64,000 nt of DNA from Termitomyces sp. T153 (taxonomy: Eukaryota > Basidiomycota > Agaricomycetes > Agaricales > Lyophyllaceae), in assembly GCA_018296165.2 (NCBI GenBank), contig JACKQL020000085.1, positions 145,733-209,732 of the forward strand, given 5' to 3'. The notes below the pieces were generated by a model. The model did not search any database and was not told where the DNA came from. It worked only from the letters and a program-made list of their open reading frames with translations. Positions 34,127-46,774 of the stretch are shown piece after piece (the stretch's first letter is position 1; each line of letters starts with the position of its first letter). A program made the position numbers and the translations under genes.

Positions 34127-35540
34127 TTAATCAACTTTCCAATCTTTGGCAGTGACATCCTCTTCCGAGCTCACAAGAAGCTCCACGGACCAAATGACAA
34201 GCGTCAAGAATATGTTCATCCAACGCCACCATATCTGAGACGAGTGATCCAAGACTGCTGGCAGATTTAAACCAACAGGGGAAGTTTAGATAAATAGACT
34301 CACGGAGCAGATGGGAATACACAGTAACAAATATGAATTGTCGGTAAGTGAGAAGAATTCGGGTAAGATTAGAAGTCTGATGAACCGGTCAACATAAACG
34401 ATAAGGACAATATCTGGACTTACTGGTCTATTTTCCCAACTGTCACGAACACCATCCTCAGACTCCCAGCTATCGGCACCGATAGTCGGCAAGATACGGG
34501 AAGCCAAATGTAAGATTGCTAAACGGTAGAGGAGGGCGAGGAGTACAGGTTTGGGAAGTGTATTGATCACGAAATTTAGCAACGCCCGAAAGTGGGGAAG
34601 GATATTTGGGAGCAATGGAGCACTAACGAAGAATGGGTGAGGTCATACCAAAGCACACAATAGAAACGTACTAGGACGACGCAGGATCAGTAAAGGATTT
34701 TTGGTCAAAGCCACATAACCAAACATTGTATGCGATAAAAAGAGACAGTCCTGAGGATTCGATGATGTTTGTCCGTCTTAGCACGAAACCAATCAATGTC
34801 AGAAAGAGGAAGGCTGTAATGGCAACGCCTAAGAGCGTGGACGATAAAGGTGATGACGCCGCAGTAGGATAGGACTACAAAATTCAGATGTAAGGCGAAG
34901 AGAAGTAGAAGGTCTAGATGCGCACTGCGACAATCCACCAAGCGGAGACAACATACGCAATTGCAGAACTGATGAGAAGGGCGAATTGATAAGCCTCTCC
35001 TTCGCTGACCAGGCGTTTGCCTTCTTGGCCTAGTTTCTGGACGACAAGCAGACTTGAGAGGCCTTCCATTGCGATGAAAAGTGGACTGGAGTACGTCAAA
35101 ATACTCCCCCAAGCATTGGCAGCAGCGATAAGTAAAGGGTGTACAGAAGATGAAAATAAGTTGAAACAAAGGAGAAGCAGAAAAGGGTGCATTGGGACCT
35201 GGAGGACGGACAACGCGTCAGAGTCCCACAAAAGAATGAGAGTTCCATGTATCAGCGAATGTATTGATAAGAGAAAAGACAAAAGTAAGAAGGCCTGAGA
35301 GGAAAGGGTGGCTAGGGTTAAGGGAAGAAAGATGAGGATCTGCAGGACGGTCGACAACCTGTGTAACGTGTAAGTAATAGTTATATAAAGAAAGAGAAAA
35401 GAGACTCTCACCGAGCAGAATGAGAAAGTGCACTCCAGAGGAGCCATGGGGTAAACATGACTAGAGAGGAACGTGGTCGTTAATGCCAGCCGTGGTGGTC
35501 CCAGACAACGGCTGATCTTTGTAACCCCGTGACAAGTCAT
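34127..35540 (-). CDS. ICE2: ICE2-type ER membrane protein
   Basis: Polytopic ER protein that in yeast shapes cortical ER and controls phospholipid/neutral-lipid flux. The start at 35540 gives MTCHGVTKISRCLGPPRLAL. Hydrophobic segments follow: ILIFLPLTLATLSSQAFLLL and FLLLLCFNLFSSSVHPLLIA. The family core AWGSILTYSSPLFIAMEGLS runs on into SLLVVQKLGQEGKRLVSEGE. Later exons add further membrane helices (LLGVAITAFLFLTLIGFVLR, LPKPVLLALLYRLAILHLAS) and the C-terminus KDWKVD. At least eight transmembrane segments in total. Exons are separated by short introns, for example near 35370 and 34910. The function is inferred only from the family. Confidence 0.75.
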
Positions 35541-35638
35541 TGTCGCGAGGACTTGAACTTCCGAGCTCAAGCTCGAAGTCATGCAGTATACACATTGATT
35601 ACAGTCTAAATATACAGACAACTAAAATCGAGAAAGGT

Positions 35639-37242
35639 CTAGCGACAGTGGGCCCCGACAGGCTGTCGTCTAACATCAGAAGTTTTATCGACAGCGTTTA
35701 TACTGGTTATTAGAGGATTCAAAAGACCCTTTTCTCTTGCAAATTCCGTCGCTCGAGAAGAGGCGCCTGGGTCTGACGGTGGTACGAAGAATTCATCGAT
35801 GATGGGAATTTGTAACAAGTTCATCTTTGGGGTAATTATGGCCATATAGTTGGTCTTAATTTCCATCCAATCGGCTAGTGGGAAAAAAATAAGTCTTGTC
35901 AAAGGTAACAATAGAGTTAGATTTTACCTCGCTCAAAAGTCAAAGGCTCACTTGCAATCTATACCGTAGTACTTTGAGAAATGGAACGGAAGGATTCCAG
36001 TCAACGCACCATAATAATATTTTCTCTTTTATCAGCTTTAGACATCTTGTAATGGCCACCATCAGCATATTCACTGAACGTCGTGCCCGAGGAGAACCAC
36101 TGAACAACTGATGAGCGGAAGTTAAGGACGACGTGGAACAAGTCTTACCAATGACGCTGCCTCGTCTTTTCTCGATGAAATATATCGGGTGACAACAACA
36201 CTTTCTCCGTCAGTAACACAAAAATTCATCAGACTAGGCTGTATCAATAAAGTCGGTCAAGGTAGGGGAAAGGGTCAATGGTAGTAAGACGTGCCTCAGT
36301 AATACCAGCCTCCTTTGCCAATGCGTTGAGATGAGATATAGTTTGAAGCATAGCCTTGCGCAAAACCTCAGACGTGAACGATCGTGCGTTAGGGTCCTCT
36401 AACTTTGAGAGAGTTCAGATTGTCTGTACTTGAGCCGAGATAGATTACTCCCCTTCGACAGAAATAGAGCGAAAGCCCATTCGGAATCTGTATAGGCATT
36501 GTAATCAGTAGCTTCAACTCGAAGGAGACGCAAACCTGTATTGCCCTGCACAGCGTCAAAAATGTCATCAGAAATACAACTCTGTAGCTTGCGCTTGATC
36601 AGATGGAAATCGGCAATTCCACCATTGTGCATGAACTGACGGAATTTCGGGGCTTGATCATACAGAGAGGAGTGGATACATACCATCAATTTACCATGGA
36701 CGAAAGGATGGCAGTTGTCCAGTGATAATGAGCCCGCCGTGGTGGCTCTAACATGACCACTACGCTCGATCCATGAGTGTGAGACACGGCGAAAAACACA
36801 AAACGCACAAGACTAGAGGAGACTTGATCTTCTCTGCCAGCCTCGTCAAATTCACATTATTCCAAGCCTATCAGGATATTTTGAGTAGAGAATGGAGAAC
36901 GTATTGCGAGCTGACCGGAGTGACCGACGTGAATATGCATGGCTGGCTGCCGAGTTCTTCGTCATAGACAGAATCATACCAGCCTGTGCATGAGAGCTAA
37001 GTTAGTAATCACTCTTTGAGCAGTGTTACTGACCGACACCAAACCCATCCCCATTCATAGGCCTTCTATGATCCAAACGAAGGCGAGAGTCAAATGCTTG
37101 ATTGATGATGGAATGGCACGGTCTCGTCAATAGCTACTCGGCACGGGACCAGACATTTGAGCATTGATAGCAAGAGCGACGAGGGACTCACATGAGATAG
37201 CTGCACGGGTGAACTCCCCTTGTATATAACAAAGCGACACAT
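35639..37242 (-). CDS. DUG3: DUG3-type class II glutamine amidotransferase
   Basis: Component of the alternative glutathione degradation (DUG) complex. The start at 37242 gives MCRFVIYKGSSPVQLSH, so Cys2 becomes the N-terminal nucleophile after Met removal. Further exons read QAFDSRLRLDHRRPMNGDGF, PLVFAHVRAST, MHNGGIADFHLIKRKL, then VQGNTDSEWAFALFLSK; these are the class II (Ntn) amidotransferase motifs. The C-terminus is AVDKTSDVRRQPVGAHCR. At least eight introns of about 50-60 nt leave no long continuous frame. The partner peptidases DUG1/DUG2 are not in the window. It lies head-to-tail between ICE2 and AGM1, all on the minus strand. Confidence 0.85.
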
Positions 37243-37713
37243 CCTATGTGCAGCACGCTTAAAGTTATAGTGATAGTTCTGATCAAGAATCGGAATCCAA
37301 TAGACGACGTTGATAGGCAGCAAAGGCTTTACATAAATAGACTCAAATTTGTACTAGCTGTAGATCTCCTAAAATAAAGAAGGTCACGGGTGCTGGTTAG
37401 CGGCAACCCGGGCAAGCTTCCACTTATGTAGGTCGACTTCCCATGAGTCCACCATAAATACTTGAGTACAAAAAACTCATTGACTTTGTCATCAGGACGG
37501 TCCTATAACATCCTTCAGATATCGGCGTGATGTATTAGGCAGCCTTGCCAGGTGCAGGCATGCTCGCACCTATTAAATTGCTTATGCCGGCTTTGAGGAA
37601 AACAACGGTAACGAGTCATAACTTGGGCTTATGAAGATGACGAATGACAGTGGTAATGTGATATTGCAAAAACATGCAGACCATGTATGTAACTTGCCTG
37701 GGGTATGTTACAA
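37243..37713. other. Intergenic, DUG3 promoter region
   Basis: 471 bp between the AGM1 stop and the DUG3 start, both on the minus strand, so this holds the DUG3 upstream region. AT-rich runs are present. No repeat or RNA gene seen. Confidence 0.4.
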
Positions 37714-39629
37714 CTACAAAAACTCCTTCGGGCGTCTAGCGGGGTCCCCGCGAGCCTCGTCATATACAAGACCAGCCACACGGAAAGCAAGTTCTGCATG
37801 CGAGTTCTTTGAGTTCTTTCGAAACTACAACGAAACATATACTGACCATCCGCTTGAGATCGTACAACGGCCTCGGCGTACACTCTGACCACATCTTCCG
37901 TTCCACTTGGGCGAACAAATGAACGACCACCCTCATATCTCCGGACCAACTCGTCAATCTTCCCCTGAAGGCCCGGAGGACTCACGAGACGACGTTCAGC
38001 GTTTTCCGTTCGAAAGGCATGACGGTCAGCTACGACAACTTTGACAAGGCGATTCGGTAGATCGACGTATAGTGAATCCCACTCTTCACCAGAGTACGAC
38101 CTGTGTGAAAGCACAGCTTCGACCAAGAGCATGTCGGAGAGAGCATCTCCGACTGTTTGGTTGATGAGCTGTGTAAGATTGACGAGGTGCTTCAGGGCTG
38201 TGGATTGCGCAGGTGTAGAAGGTTGGTGTTTCGTCATCTTCTGTTGAGTTGAAGGCGAAAATAACACAGTTCCATGTCCATTGGCTTCGAAGTATACGCC
38301 GATGTCAAAGTGCTCGGCAGCATGGTGGAGATGTTTGACACCAGTGGCTACGCACTTCACAGGGAGACGCTGCGTTTGACGGAAAATTAGAAAACAAGGT
38401 GGGAAGGGCGATGATAGACCAACTCACTCCAGAAAGATATTTAGTCGAAGCGCCATTAGCGTATGCAGTTTGTACAATTCCTACTTTGATTTCAGTTTCC
38501 AAACCCGCGGATCTTACAAGATCTACAATGAAGGCAGCGACCAAAGCAGCAATCTTGTCACCATCAAGCATGTGGAAGGTACCTCTTTCGTCTAAGTAGT
38601 AGTACATTAGGCGATCTGCGTCACCGTCAAGACTGCATGCACGTTGACCAGGTTTCATACGATTTGCCAATGAAGGAGGAAGTTTCTGCATGGTTTTGAC
38701 AAAGTCGGCACCGCACAAATAGTTTAGAGTCCCATGCGTAGACATATCCGTATTCTCCAGAACGAGGGACAGTGAGTCTTCAAGATGGTCCCTCAAGGTA
38801 ATTGCAGCAAGTGTACCAACTCCGTTGGCACAGTCGATAAGTAAAGGTTCAAGAGCCTTCCTTTCAGCCTAAGGCAAAATGAGATATGTCCACGACTTGT
38901 TTGTTATAACCTACAACAAGACTTCGGAAGGATATGCCGAGCTTATGAAAGTATCCTTCCTCTGAATCGTCTCCATAGCTGTCGGGAGTGTTTTTCGTGT
39001 TTATGGCCTTGACAAGATAATGGAGAATGGGAGTAGTTGTGACTCCGGCATTGCGTCCTTCGGCACCAATGGCACTTAAACCGTCTTCAAGAGCAGATAC
39101 AAGAGCTACCCCAGATGGTCGTGTATCACGCGCGTAGACAACTCGTGCTGGTTTGGATACATCTGTCTTTGTTGTCCGAATGAGAGTATCCAATGCTTCG
39201 ATGAAGTTCTCTGTGGAGGGCGCATTGGATAATGTCGTCGCATGTGCTTCCCAGGAGCTTTCCAGCATTTCCCCACGAGAATCGACAATCTTGACACCGT
39301 TGTCCTAGCAGTTGCGTTTACTATAAGCTTCAAATCTTTAAAGTCTTTGAATTCTGCATACCTCCTCAGGGTTGTGAGATGCGGTGATCATTACACCGAC
39401 GGTCTGGCCATCGAGTTTCTTACTTCTTATCCCAGCGAGAACGCCAACTCGAAAAAGAACGGAGTCCAATGTGCTCCCTCTGATTGCGGCATGATCGTAC
39501 TATATCATTGTGAAAGTCAAACACTCACAAGGTCCTGAAGCCAGCAGTGCCATAAGAGAATCGAATGTGAGGTGGTTTTGGATGGGCATTGGATAGTGTT
39601 CTGAGAGATTCCATCGAAAACGTGGACAT
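37714..39629 (-). CDS. PCM1: Phosphoacetylglucosamine mutase
   Basis: Converts GlcNAc-6-phosphate to GlcNAc-1-phosphate for UDP-GlcNAc, the precursor of chitin, GPI anchors and N-glycans. The start at 39629 gives [20 protein letters not shown]. The catalytic phosphoserine loop reads [16 protein letters not shown]. The metal-binding loop is [15 protein letters not shown], and the sugar-binding loop is [12 protein letters not shown]. The C-terminal phosphate site is [20 protein letters not shown]. The protein ends [11 protein letters not shown] few introns of about 55-100 nt split it, one within [20 protein letters not shown]. Family order and length are normal. Confidence 0.93.
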
Positions 39630-39772
39630 CGCAAAGGAAGTGGGGGAGGAGGCACTTATTGCATACTAGTCAGATGATATCTGATCGAGATCAATTGATT
39701 ACTCCTATATGTTAGATAATTCTAACAATTGCAGCACAGCATCTTCCTTCATCTCCATCTCTTGATTGTTTA

Positions 39773-40794
39773 ATGGGACCTTCTAAATCACCTGCCCAAA
39801 TTCTCCTGGAAAAGGCGGACAAGAAAGCAAATTCCTCTGGAGGATGGTTCACTTCGAGTACAGCGAAGTTCGAGGAAGCTGGTGATCTCTATCAGCAGGC
39901 AGCTAACTCCTTCAAACTCGAGAAATTATTCAAAGAAGCGGGGGATGCGTTTGCTCGGGAGGCGGAGTGCCGAGAGAAATGCAAGGAGCAGAATGAAGCA
40001 TCAAATGCCTGGTGGAATGCTGCCAAGGCGTACAAGAGAGGATACCCAGAGTGTGAGGGTCAGATGTTTCGTGAACTGGTGATGGCTGACTGGGTTTAGT
40101 GGCTGTTCAAGCTCTGACGCAAACCATTGTTCACCTTACTCAAGCCGGTCGTTTCAGACAGGCGGCTGACAGGGAGAAAGAAATCGGACAGATTTATCTA
40201 CAAGAATCCAATGATCTACGGAAAGCTTGCGAGAGTTACGTGCGCGCTGGTGATTGGTACGCGCAGGAAGATGCATCGGCGTAAGGATTTGCCAGCGCAT
40301 CCCTTCTGTACTAATCTGGACCCAATGAATGCAGAACTGCCAACGCGTGCTACAAAGATGCTGCAGATCTTCACGCCGAACTTGACGAATACCCACAGGC
40401 CATTGCTCGTTATGAACAGGTTGCTGATCATTCTTTGGGTTCGTCATTGACCAAATACAGCGTCAAAGAATATTGGTTGAGAGCTGGACTCTGTGCATTA
40501 GCCATGGGTGTATGTCCATAGACCTATCTTGATTTCACATTTCACATCATGCGATAGGACACAGTAACGGCGCAACGGAATTTGGCAAAATATGGCAATC
40601 AAGACACTACGTTTCCCTCAACACGTGAGGCGAAATTTCTCGCTGTTTTAACTGAAGCTGTTACGGCTGGGGATGAAGAAGCATTTACAGGAGCCGTGGT
40701 GGAATTTGACCAGGTCACGAAGTTGGATAACTGGAAGACGGCCATTCTCCTCAAGATCAAGAGGGGCATCCAGGCCGAGCCTGGACTGACGTAA
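39773..40794 (+). CDS. SEC17: Alpha-SNAP (Sec17)
   Basis: Adaptor that recruits the NSF ATPase to SNARE complexes for disassembly after membrane fusion. The start MGPSKSPAQILLEKADKKAN is followed by GGWFTSSTAKFEEAGDLYQQ and repeated TPR-like helical hairpins: NSFKLEKLFKEAGDAFAREA, VHLTQAGRFRQAADREKEIG and ESYVRAGDWYAQEDASA. The C-terminus KLDNWKTAILLKIKRGIQAE carries the leucines that stimulate NSF. Introns lie near 40053, 40282 and 40511. The promoter side is about 140 bp from the divergent PCM1 start. Confidence 0.93.
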
Positions 40795-40879
40795 TTACAT
40801 GACACGTGATTTGAAGGACCACGTCGGGGTGCCAACCTCCATAGATTTCAGAACTTGTATCTCGTCACTTTAATCTGTA

Positions 40880-42050
40880 ATGGCAAGCTTAGTAGCAATC
40901 CTCTTTCTTCGTGCCCTTCATTATTTCTATTCTCTCATTATTCTGTGCTACTCATTCTGTTCCCGATCCTCCCCGTCGTTTCCGCGACCTTCTTGCTGTC
41001 ACCGCATACCCAAGCACCTCGCTCTTCTTCTCGTCTCTGGCACAGCGCAGGACAATTCTGATTTACGAGCTGCCCTTGTTCGAACCGTTGTGGATGCAGT
41101 AAGCTGGTGTCGTGCTTCAGGTATACAGCAGCTCACTGTCTACGAAGAACACGGTACTGCCTCAATCCAACAGTCCAATACCCGTTTAATATTCTTCGTA
41201 GGAGTTCTCCTCAAGTTATCTAAAAACATTTGTGACAGTTTACCGACTGAATCGGAGGAAGCTTTAAACGATTCTGATATTGAATATCCTTTGACTCCCC
41301 CACCATCAGACTACTCCGAGTCACGGCCCATATCTCCCCAGAATCCACAAGCTGACAGTCACGTACGAACGATCCGCATCCTTACCACGAAACATAATTC
41401 GCCTCCCCAAACCGGTGCAATCAAACGGAAAGAACTTGGTGAGTAGTTGTAGTTTAATCCAGATACATACACAAAGCTGATGATCAGTATGGATATAGTT
41501 GTCAATCATGCTTCTCAAAATCAGCTTACCCTCTATCTTATGTCGCGAAGGTCATCTAAGCCAGCCATAGCATCTGTTGCGCAAGCCTTCGTGCTATGCA
41601 ACAAGCAAAAGCAGCGGACGAACGCCAAACATATCAAGACTGATGCGTTTCTGCTTTCGGTCAATGAACTTGAAAGTTCTTTAGAGTGTACGTCCTCGAT
41701 ATAAAGAAGATAAAAAAAAATCTGATTCAACCCTGTATAGCCGACCATACCTTGTCATCTCCAGACGTCATGATCGTACATACGTTGATTCCCCAGCAAG
41801 ATTCCTCGTCGCCCTTGGAACTCCACGGATACCCTCCTTGGCAGATCAGACTAACAGAAATATAGTAAGACTCGTTCCTTCTTCTCACAGTGCACTTAAG
41901 TGTTTTAGCCATACTAGACCGGATTGCTCGAGATACCGACCAATAATAACTGGACATTCATCCACTCCGAAATGCATGTCTCTTTCAGAAGACTCCTTCA
42001 ATCAGGCCTTAGATGAATATACTGCAGCAGAGATGCGCTTTGGCAAGTAG
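40880..42050 (+). CDS. NUS1: NUS1-like cis-prenyltransferase subunit
   Basis: Regulatory subunit of dehydrodolichyl diphosphate synthase on the ER, paired with a RER2-type catalytic subunit; makes dolichol for glycosylation. The N-terminus has a membrane helix (ALHYFYSLIILCYSFCS). The Nus1 region KHLALLLVSGTAQDNSDLRA and CRASGIQQLTVYEEHG follows. A serine/proline insert separates it from the second half. The C-terminus is built by a 44-nt intron (41865-41908) joining YPPWQIRLTEI to YHTRPDCSRY, then MSLSEDSFNQALDEYTAAEM and RFGK. This restores the R-x-G tail needed for activity in the heterodimer. Without that splice the protein would stop right after RLTEI. Confidence 0.85.
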
Positions 42051-42402
42051 AACAGCCATGCCGAGTGAATTATAGTCACTAGAAACATTTCTGAACTGGA
42101 ATGCGAATTTCTCGGCACTGCGTGGAGCATTGCTCCAGAGTTCCATCGTGCCGATGAAGATCGACTAGGTACATAAGTATATATATCCAGCATGAAACAT
42201 AAAAACCAAGGAATCGTAATTTTGACAGATCCGATGCCAACCGGATCATTGTGTCCCTGCTTATGTACCGCATACAACACTTCATTCAATGCTTCATTGT
42301 ACATCAAACCTAACCACGAGCACAGCTCTGAGTTTTACATCCGACGAAACAGATTGTTGATCACCGTGATCGTCGCAACAGTTGTCAGGTTTATAATAGG
42401 TG
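42051..42402. other. Intergenic, NUS1 to DUF2235 gene
   Basis: 352 bp with the NUS1 3' end and the upstream region of the next gene. ORFs on both strands here show no conserved motif. Confidence 0.35.
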
Positions 42403-44640
42403 ATGGAGTTCTTGCATTCCTACGCACCATCTCACTCGATGTCAGTTCTATCCAAAGCCGATGCATTATTTCCGAAGCAAAGATCTTGGGGTCTTAACCA
42501 GTCACCCAGTCCAGGTTCAAAGTCACCCCGTCGGCCGACAGTCCCTCTCCCTCTGGTGAGCCCCAATCTAACAGTGCGCAAAAGAATTGTAGTGTGCTGT
42601 GATGGGTCTGTACAATGTAGACTCTAAATGATGATAAACAAGGCCTGACTGTATGTTTATCAGGACTTGGCAAGATGGTGTGTCCGAAATAGAGAGATCA
42701 TCCTATACAAATATTTTGGTATGTAATATCTTCTGCCACGATTGTCAGTACGAGCTGGAGTCCCTGATTAATTTATTCCAGAGGCTCGCACGAATGATCA
42801 ACCACGAAGACGAGAGACTCAACCCTTTACACGCTATACCTCAGGTCGTCTTCTATCAATCCGGCATGGGGTCAGATAAGAACCTCTATTCTCGCTATGT
42901 GGAAGGTTCGGTACAGATCGAATTATCTAATTTTCACTAATCGAGGCTGCATTTAGGAACTGTCGGAGGTTCACTGGGTCCGGCACTTTTTATGTGTTGC
43001 ATGTTCGTTCTGGATCAAATTAACCCAGAAATCTAGGTGATAAAGTCGAAGAGGCTTACGCTTTTATCGCGCAGTGAGTAACTTGCTAGATTTTCGAGAT
43101 ACCGAGGCCATAACCATCTACAGCAATTATCATCCCGGGGATGAGGTAGATTACTTCATGCCAATGTATCCACATGCTCTCAATGTATTTTGATGTAGGT
43201 CTTTTTGTTTGGCTTCTCACGAGTAGGCGCGCACATTACTTTTCAAAATCCGATCCAATAATCGCATAAACAGGGTGCCTATACCGCCCGTATGGTGGCA
43301 ATGTTCATTGTAAATGCTTTTCTGAACATTGCTTCATATGACCTGACAGTGTGATCAGGGCGAGATTGGAATCTTGGACCGAAGAGATATGGACCATTTC
43401 GCTGGCATTTTTCTGGCATACCAGAAACTCGGTAAAACCGAGAGTTTAGAAGGTATCTGTCTTTTTTTATGTGGGATGGTCAATTGACTGAAAAACTATA
43501 GAATCAGCAAGCTTGAAGCAACAACTCCTGCCGTGGACTCAAAATATGTCACGCGGCAAAATTCGTGCGAATTCGCAGCAGTCGAAATTCACCATCAAGT
43601 CCGGTTTCGCTATATTGGCTTTTCCGAGTATTGTTGTTCATATTCAATTAGATGTCTTGGCGTCTTTGATACAGTTGGTTCTATTGGATTACCCGAGGAG
43701 CTGGTCTCGCGATCAAACGAAGTCCGGACGATATTCGGATTTCCTGATAAAGTTCTGGGACCACATGTCGAATATGCGTATCAAGCCCTGGCTTTAAACG
43801 AGACACGGGCGGACTTCGTATGTCGTAACGCGTTCGAAAAACTTCCTCGTCCTCAAAGCTTTTTATACATCTTGCAGAATTGTGCCAAGTTTGAACAGAC
43901 ATTAGAAGGTAGACAACGAGGTCAAACATTGAAACAGGTGAGTTAAATCCATCACCCCGATACCAAGCTAGTAACACACAACTGAGTAGTGTTGGTTTAC
44001 CGGTACATGTATTTCATTTTTATGTTTGAACGATGAGACTGACTTATGGCATGAGGATCACATGCTGATGTAGGACCTTCCAAGTTTCGGCCAGACACAA
44101 ATTGACGGACAATTCACAGATCGGTGGGGGCTACAATGATCATGATCTATCAGATTTGACCTTAACGTGGATGGCGGTGAGTTATTCAGAGTTTGCTACA
44201 TTTGCCTGTGACCCTGAGTAATTCCAACTAGGCCCAGATTGAATCTATCTTATCTCTGGACACCAAATATCTTCAGTCCGTTTTTGATCCAGTGTCACCT
44301 TGGGGCATGCATAGATTTCATGAGTGAGTTATGTCACTAGATTCGGAAGTGATATACTCATCTAATCATTCGATCCTCTAGTTCACATGTGGGTATCTTT
44401 GTTCTGAGTCGCACCATCCGGCGTCCTGTTCCAACTACATCGGATGACGTGACGTGTGAAACCATTCATGCATCTGTCAAAGAGCAGTGTTTGTCAGGGT
44501 ATCCAGAGTTGCAAGATGCACTTGCAAAACATCCAGGACTTGTCATGCCCCTACTTCCATTGGAAGAAGAAGTCAGGGCAATATGGCCAAAACTACTCAG
44601 AAAGTCTTGTGCAAATGACCCAAAACGACAGAACACCTAA
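42403..44640 (+). CDS. DUF2235 alpha/beta-hydrolase-like protein
   Basis: Member of the DUF2235 family (T6SS phospholipase Tle1-like catalytic fold), widespread in fungi with unknown substrates. The N-terminus is serine/proline-rich. The domain begins LTVRKRIVVCCDG and splices to TWQDGVSEIE. VVFYQSGMGSDKNLYSRYVE splices to TVGGSLGDKVEEAYAFIAH. The nucleophile elbow is FLFGFSRGAYTARMVA (G-F-S-R-G). Further family blocks are CLGVFDTVGSIGLPEEL and GSHSDIGGGYNDHDLSDLTL, with the catalytic Asp/His region. The C-terminus ends NDPKRQNT at the edge of the CpG-free block. The start is uncertain: 42403 (MEFLHSYAPS) or a nearby in-frame ATG. About nine short introns. Confidence 0.75.
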
Positions 44641-45264
44641 GTTGCAATGAAAATGTTTTTGGTTGATAAACAAAACAGATATTGTTGAACAGTCATGTTA
44701 AGCTACACCACAGTTGTTTGCCTCCTTCCTTGGCTTGGATACTAATGCCATCACTATGCCACAGTTATTTACTCCTGCCTCAGCTCCCTTATTTTGGAGT
44801 TTTATTCTATGAATATATTTATGTCTCAAAGCATTGATTGTACATACATCACTTGGCACTTACATTTAGGTCAATATAATACCATTATCAATATCTCAAA
44901 AACAAAAGGAAAAATTGTGGTAGAGAGGGGGATCCTTGATTCTTTAACATCATGTGCTCTGCCACTGGATGCAGTGCCCATAACTAACACATCAGATCCA
45001 CAATCTCTCCACCTCTGACTGAGAAGAACTTAAAAGGCTGATCACATGGAGCCCCCTATGAGTTCCCCCCTGAAAACTATCCAAAGATAACCTGGTTGGT
45101 GAATACCCCCCTCTGCCCTGGGATTGTCAAGGAGTAATCATGGACTAGCAATGTTCTTTCCAATGCATATAAAATTTGGGCTTGAAGGCTTTGTGCCAGG
45201 ATATTGCCACTTCCAGGGGTCAATCTGCTACCATCTTGGGCCAGTCAGGTTTACTTTATGTTGT

Positions 45265-45304
45265 GAGACATTCCACTAAGCTGCATGGCTTAGTAGAATG
45301 TCTC
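45265..45304. repeat. Short hairpin inverted repeat
   Basis: Arms 45265-45281 (GAGACATTCCACTAAGC) and 45288-45304 are inverted copies with one mismatch, separated by 6 nt (TGCATG). It sits in the CpG-free block and may be a terminal or internal palindrome of a degraded element. Confidence 0.6.
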
Positions 45305-46597
45305 TCAACACTCTGAGAGTGCCCTTTAAAAACTCTGCATCTACCCAACCCCCTGACTGGATAACCACACCCCACAAGAATGGACCCTTCTCCTGGGAGT
45401 AGCACCCTCATATCCTTCTACACCATGCCAAACATTTGGTATTCCTTTCCAAATGAAGAAACCCTGACCTCCCTACAAATAGAAAGCATACCAATATTCT
45501 CTTCATCCTCTACCAACAGCAGCCCAATCAGCTCAGTTAGAACAAATAGCTTATGTAGAAAGAGGAGTCTCACCTGGGAGTGTACACTATAGAGTCTCAG
45601 AATGGGTCCTCTCCAGCCTAGTGGAAACCCTATGCAATGGCTCATCCCACACAATACACAACATGAGAAAAGGTGATAAGATCTGTCTATATCTTCCCTC
45701 CACACTATAAGTGCAAAAAAACTCAACCTTAAACTCCATGAACTAGTTGACCCCCATAACTGCCCCCCCAACTTGAAGTGATTCTCATTTTGGACAACAA
45801 TTATCTCTATGAAGGACACATGCATCATATGCATGTCCATAATGTAGATCATGGAAGAATATAAGTTAATGAAAGACTACAAGAAGGGTATTTTCACACA
45901 CCTTACTAACTCACCTTTCAAACTAGGACTTGTTGATTTGTAGAAAACATTTTAGTTTTGACAAGACAGAGATAGAAAAATTGACAAGACTGTGACAAAG
46001 AGGAATTTCCATTGACTTGGCCAGGCAGATATTGAATGGTGCTCCCAGATATTACACTTAACCAGCTGCTAGAGCAAGGCCAAGTTAAAGTTTCTAAGAC
46101 CTCATGAACTTGCTTAGCTGTGTGACACAAACAACCTGATTTATATTTGATACTGTATATACAACCCCCCCCTCCCAAAAAAAAAATACTCTCCCTTTCC
46201 TCTGAATCTAGTTCACATAAGCTACAATTGATACATCAATGATAATAGCTACTCTATCTCACACAACAAACAACAAATAAGATCAGAGATAAGAAATCTT
46301 TGATAGAGTTTCATAAGATCTGAAGGCATACTGATGCAAAATGTAACTGTTTACTTTGTTTGTCTTGATGACTTGACCAAAACAGTGGCAAATCAACTAG
46401 TTCAGAGGCTCAAAATACACCTAAAACCACATTCCTTCAAATAATAAACAGATTGATTAAATATTGCTAGAGGTGACTCACAGACCAGACTACCATTTGT
46501 TTATTTCCTTTTTAATCTTTTTATGTATTACCCACTATACACAAACCTTATTTTTCCATGCCCATACAAATATGACACACCCAAAACATACAGCCCT

Positions 46598-46774
46598 CAG
46601 TTGTCTTAATACTTTGTTGTGACTTTGAGGGTACATTACTTACTACTTCTTCACTATTTACATATTTACTTACTTGCCTTGTAGACTTATATATATTCTT
46701 GTCTACAGGTACAGAATTCAGTTGTCTCAATACTTTGTTGTGACTCCAAGGATTTACATATATTCTTGTCTACA
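46598..46774. repeat. Interspersed direct repeats in the CpG-free block
   Basis: Two copies of a 27-nt sequence starting CAGTTGTCT (46598-46624 and 46719-46745, one C/T difference) alternate with two identical copies of ATATATTCTTGTCTACA (46691-46707 and 46758-46774). This suggests a partial duplication inside an old element. Confidence 0.65.
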
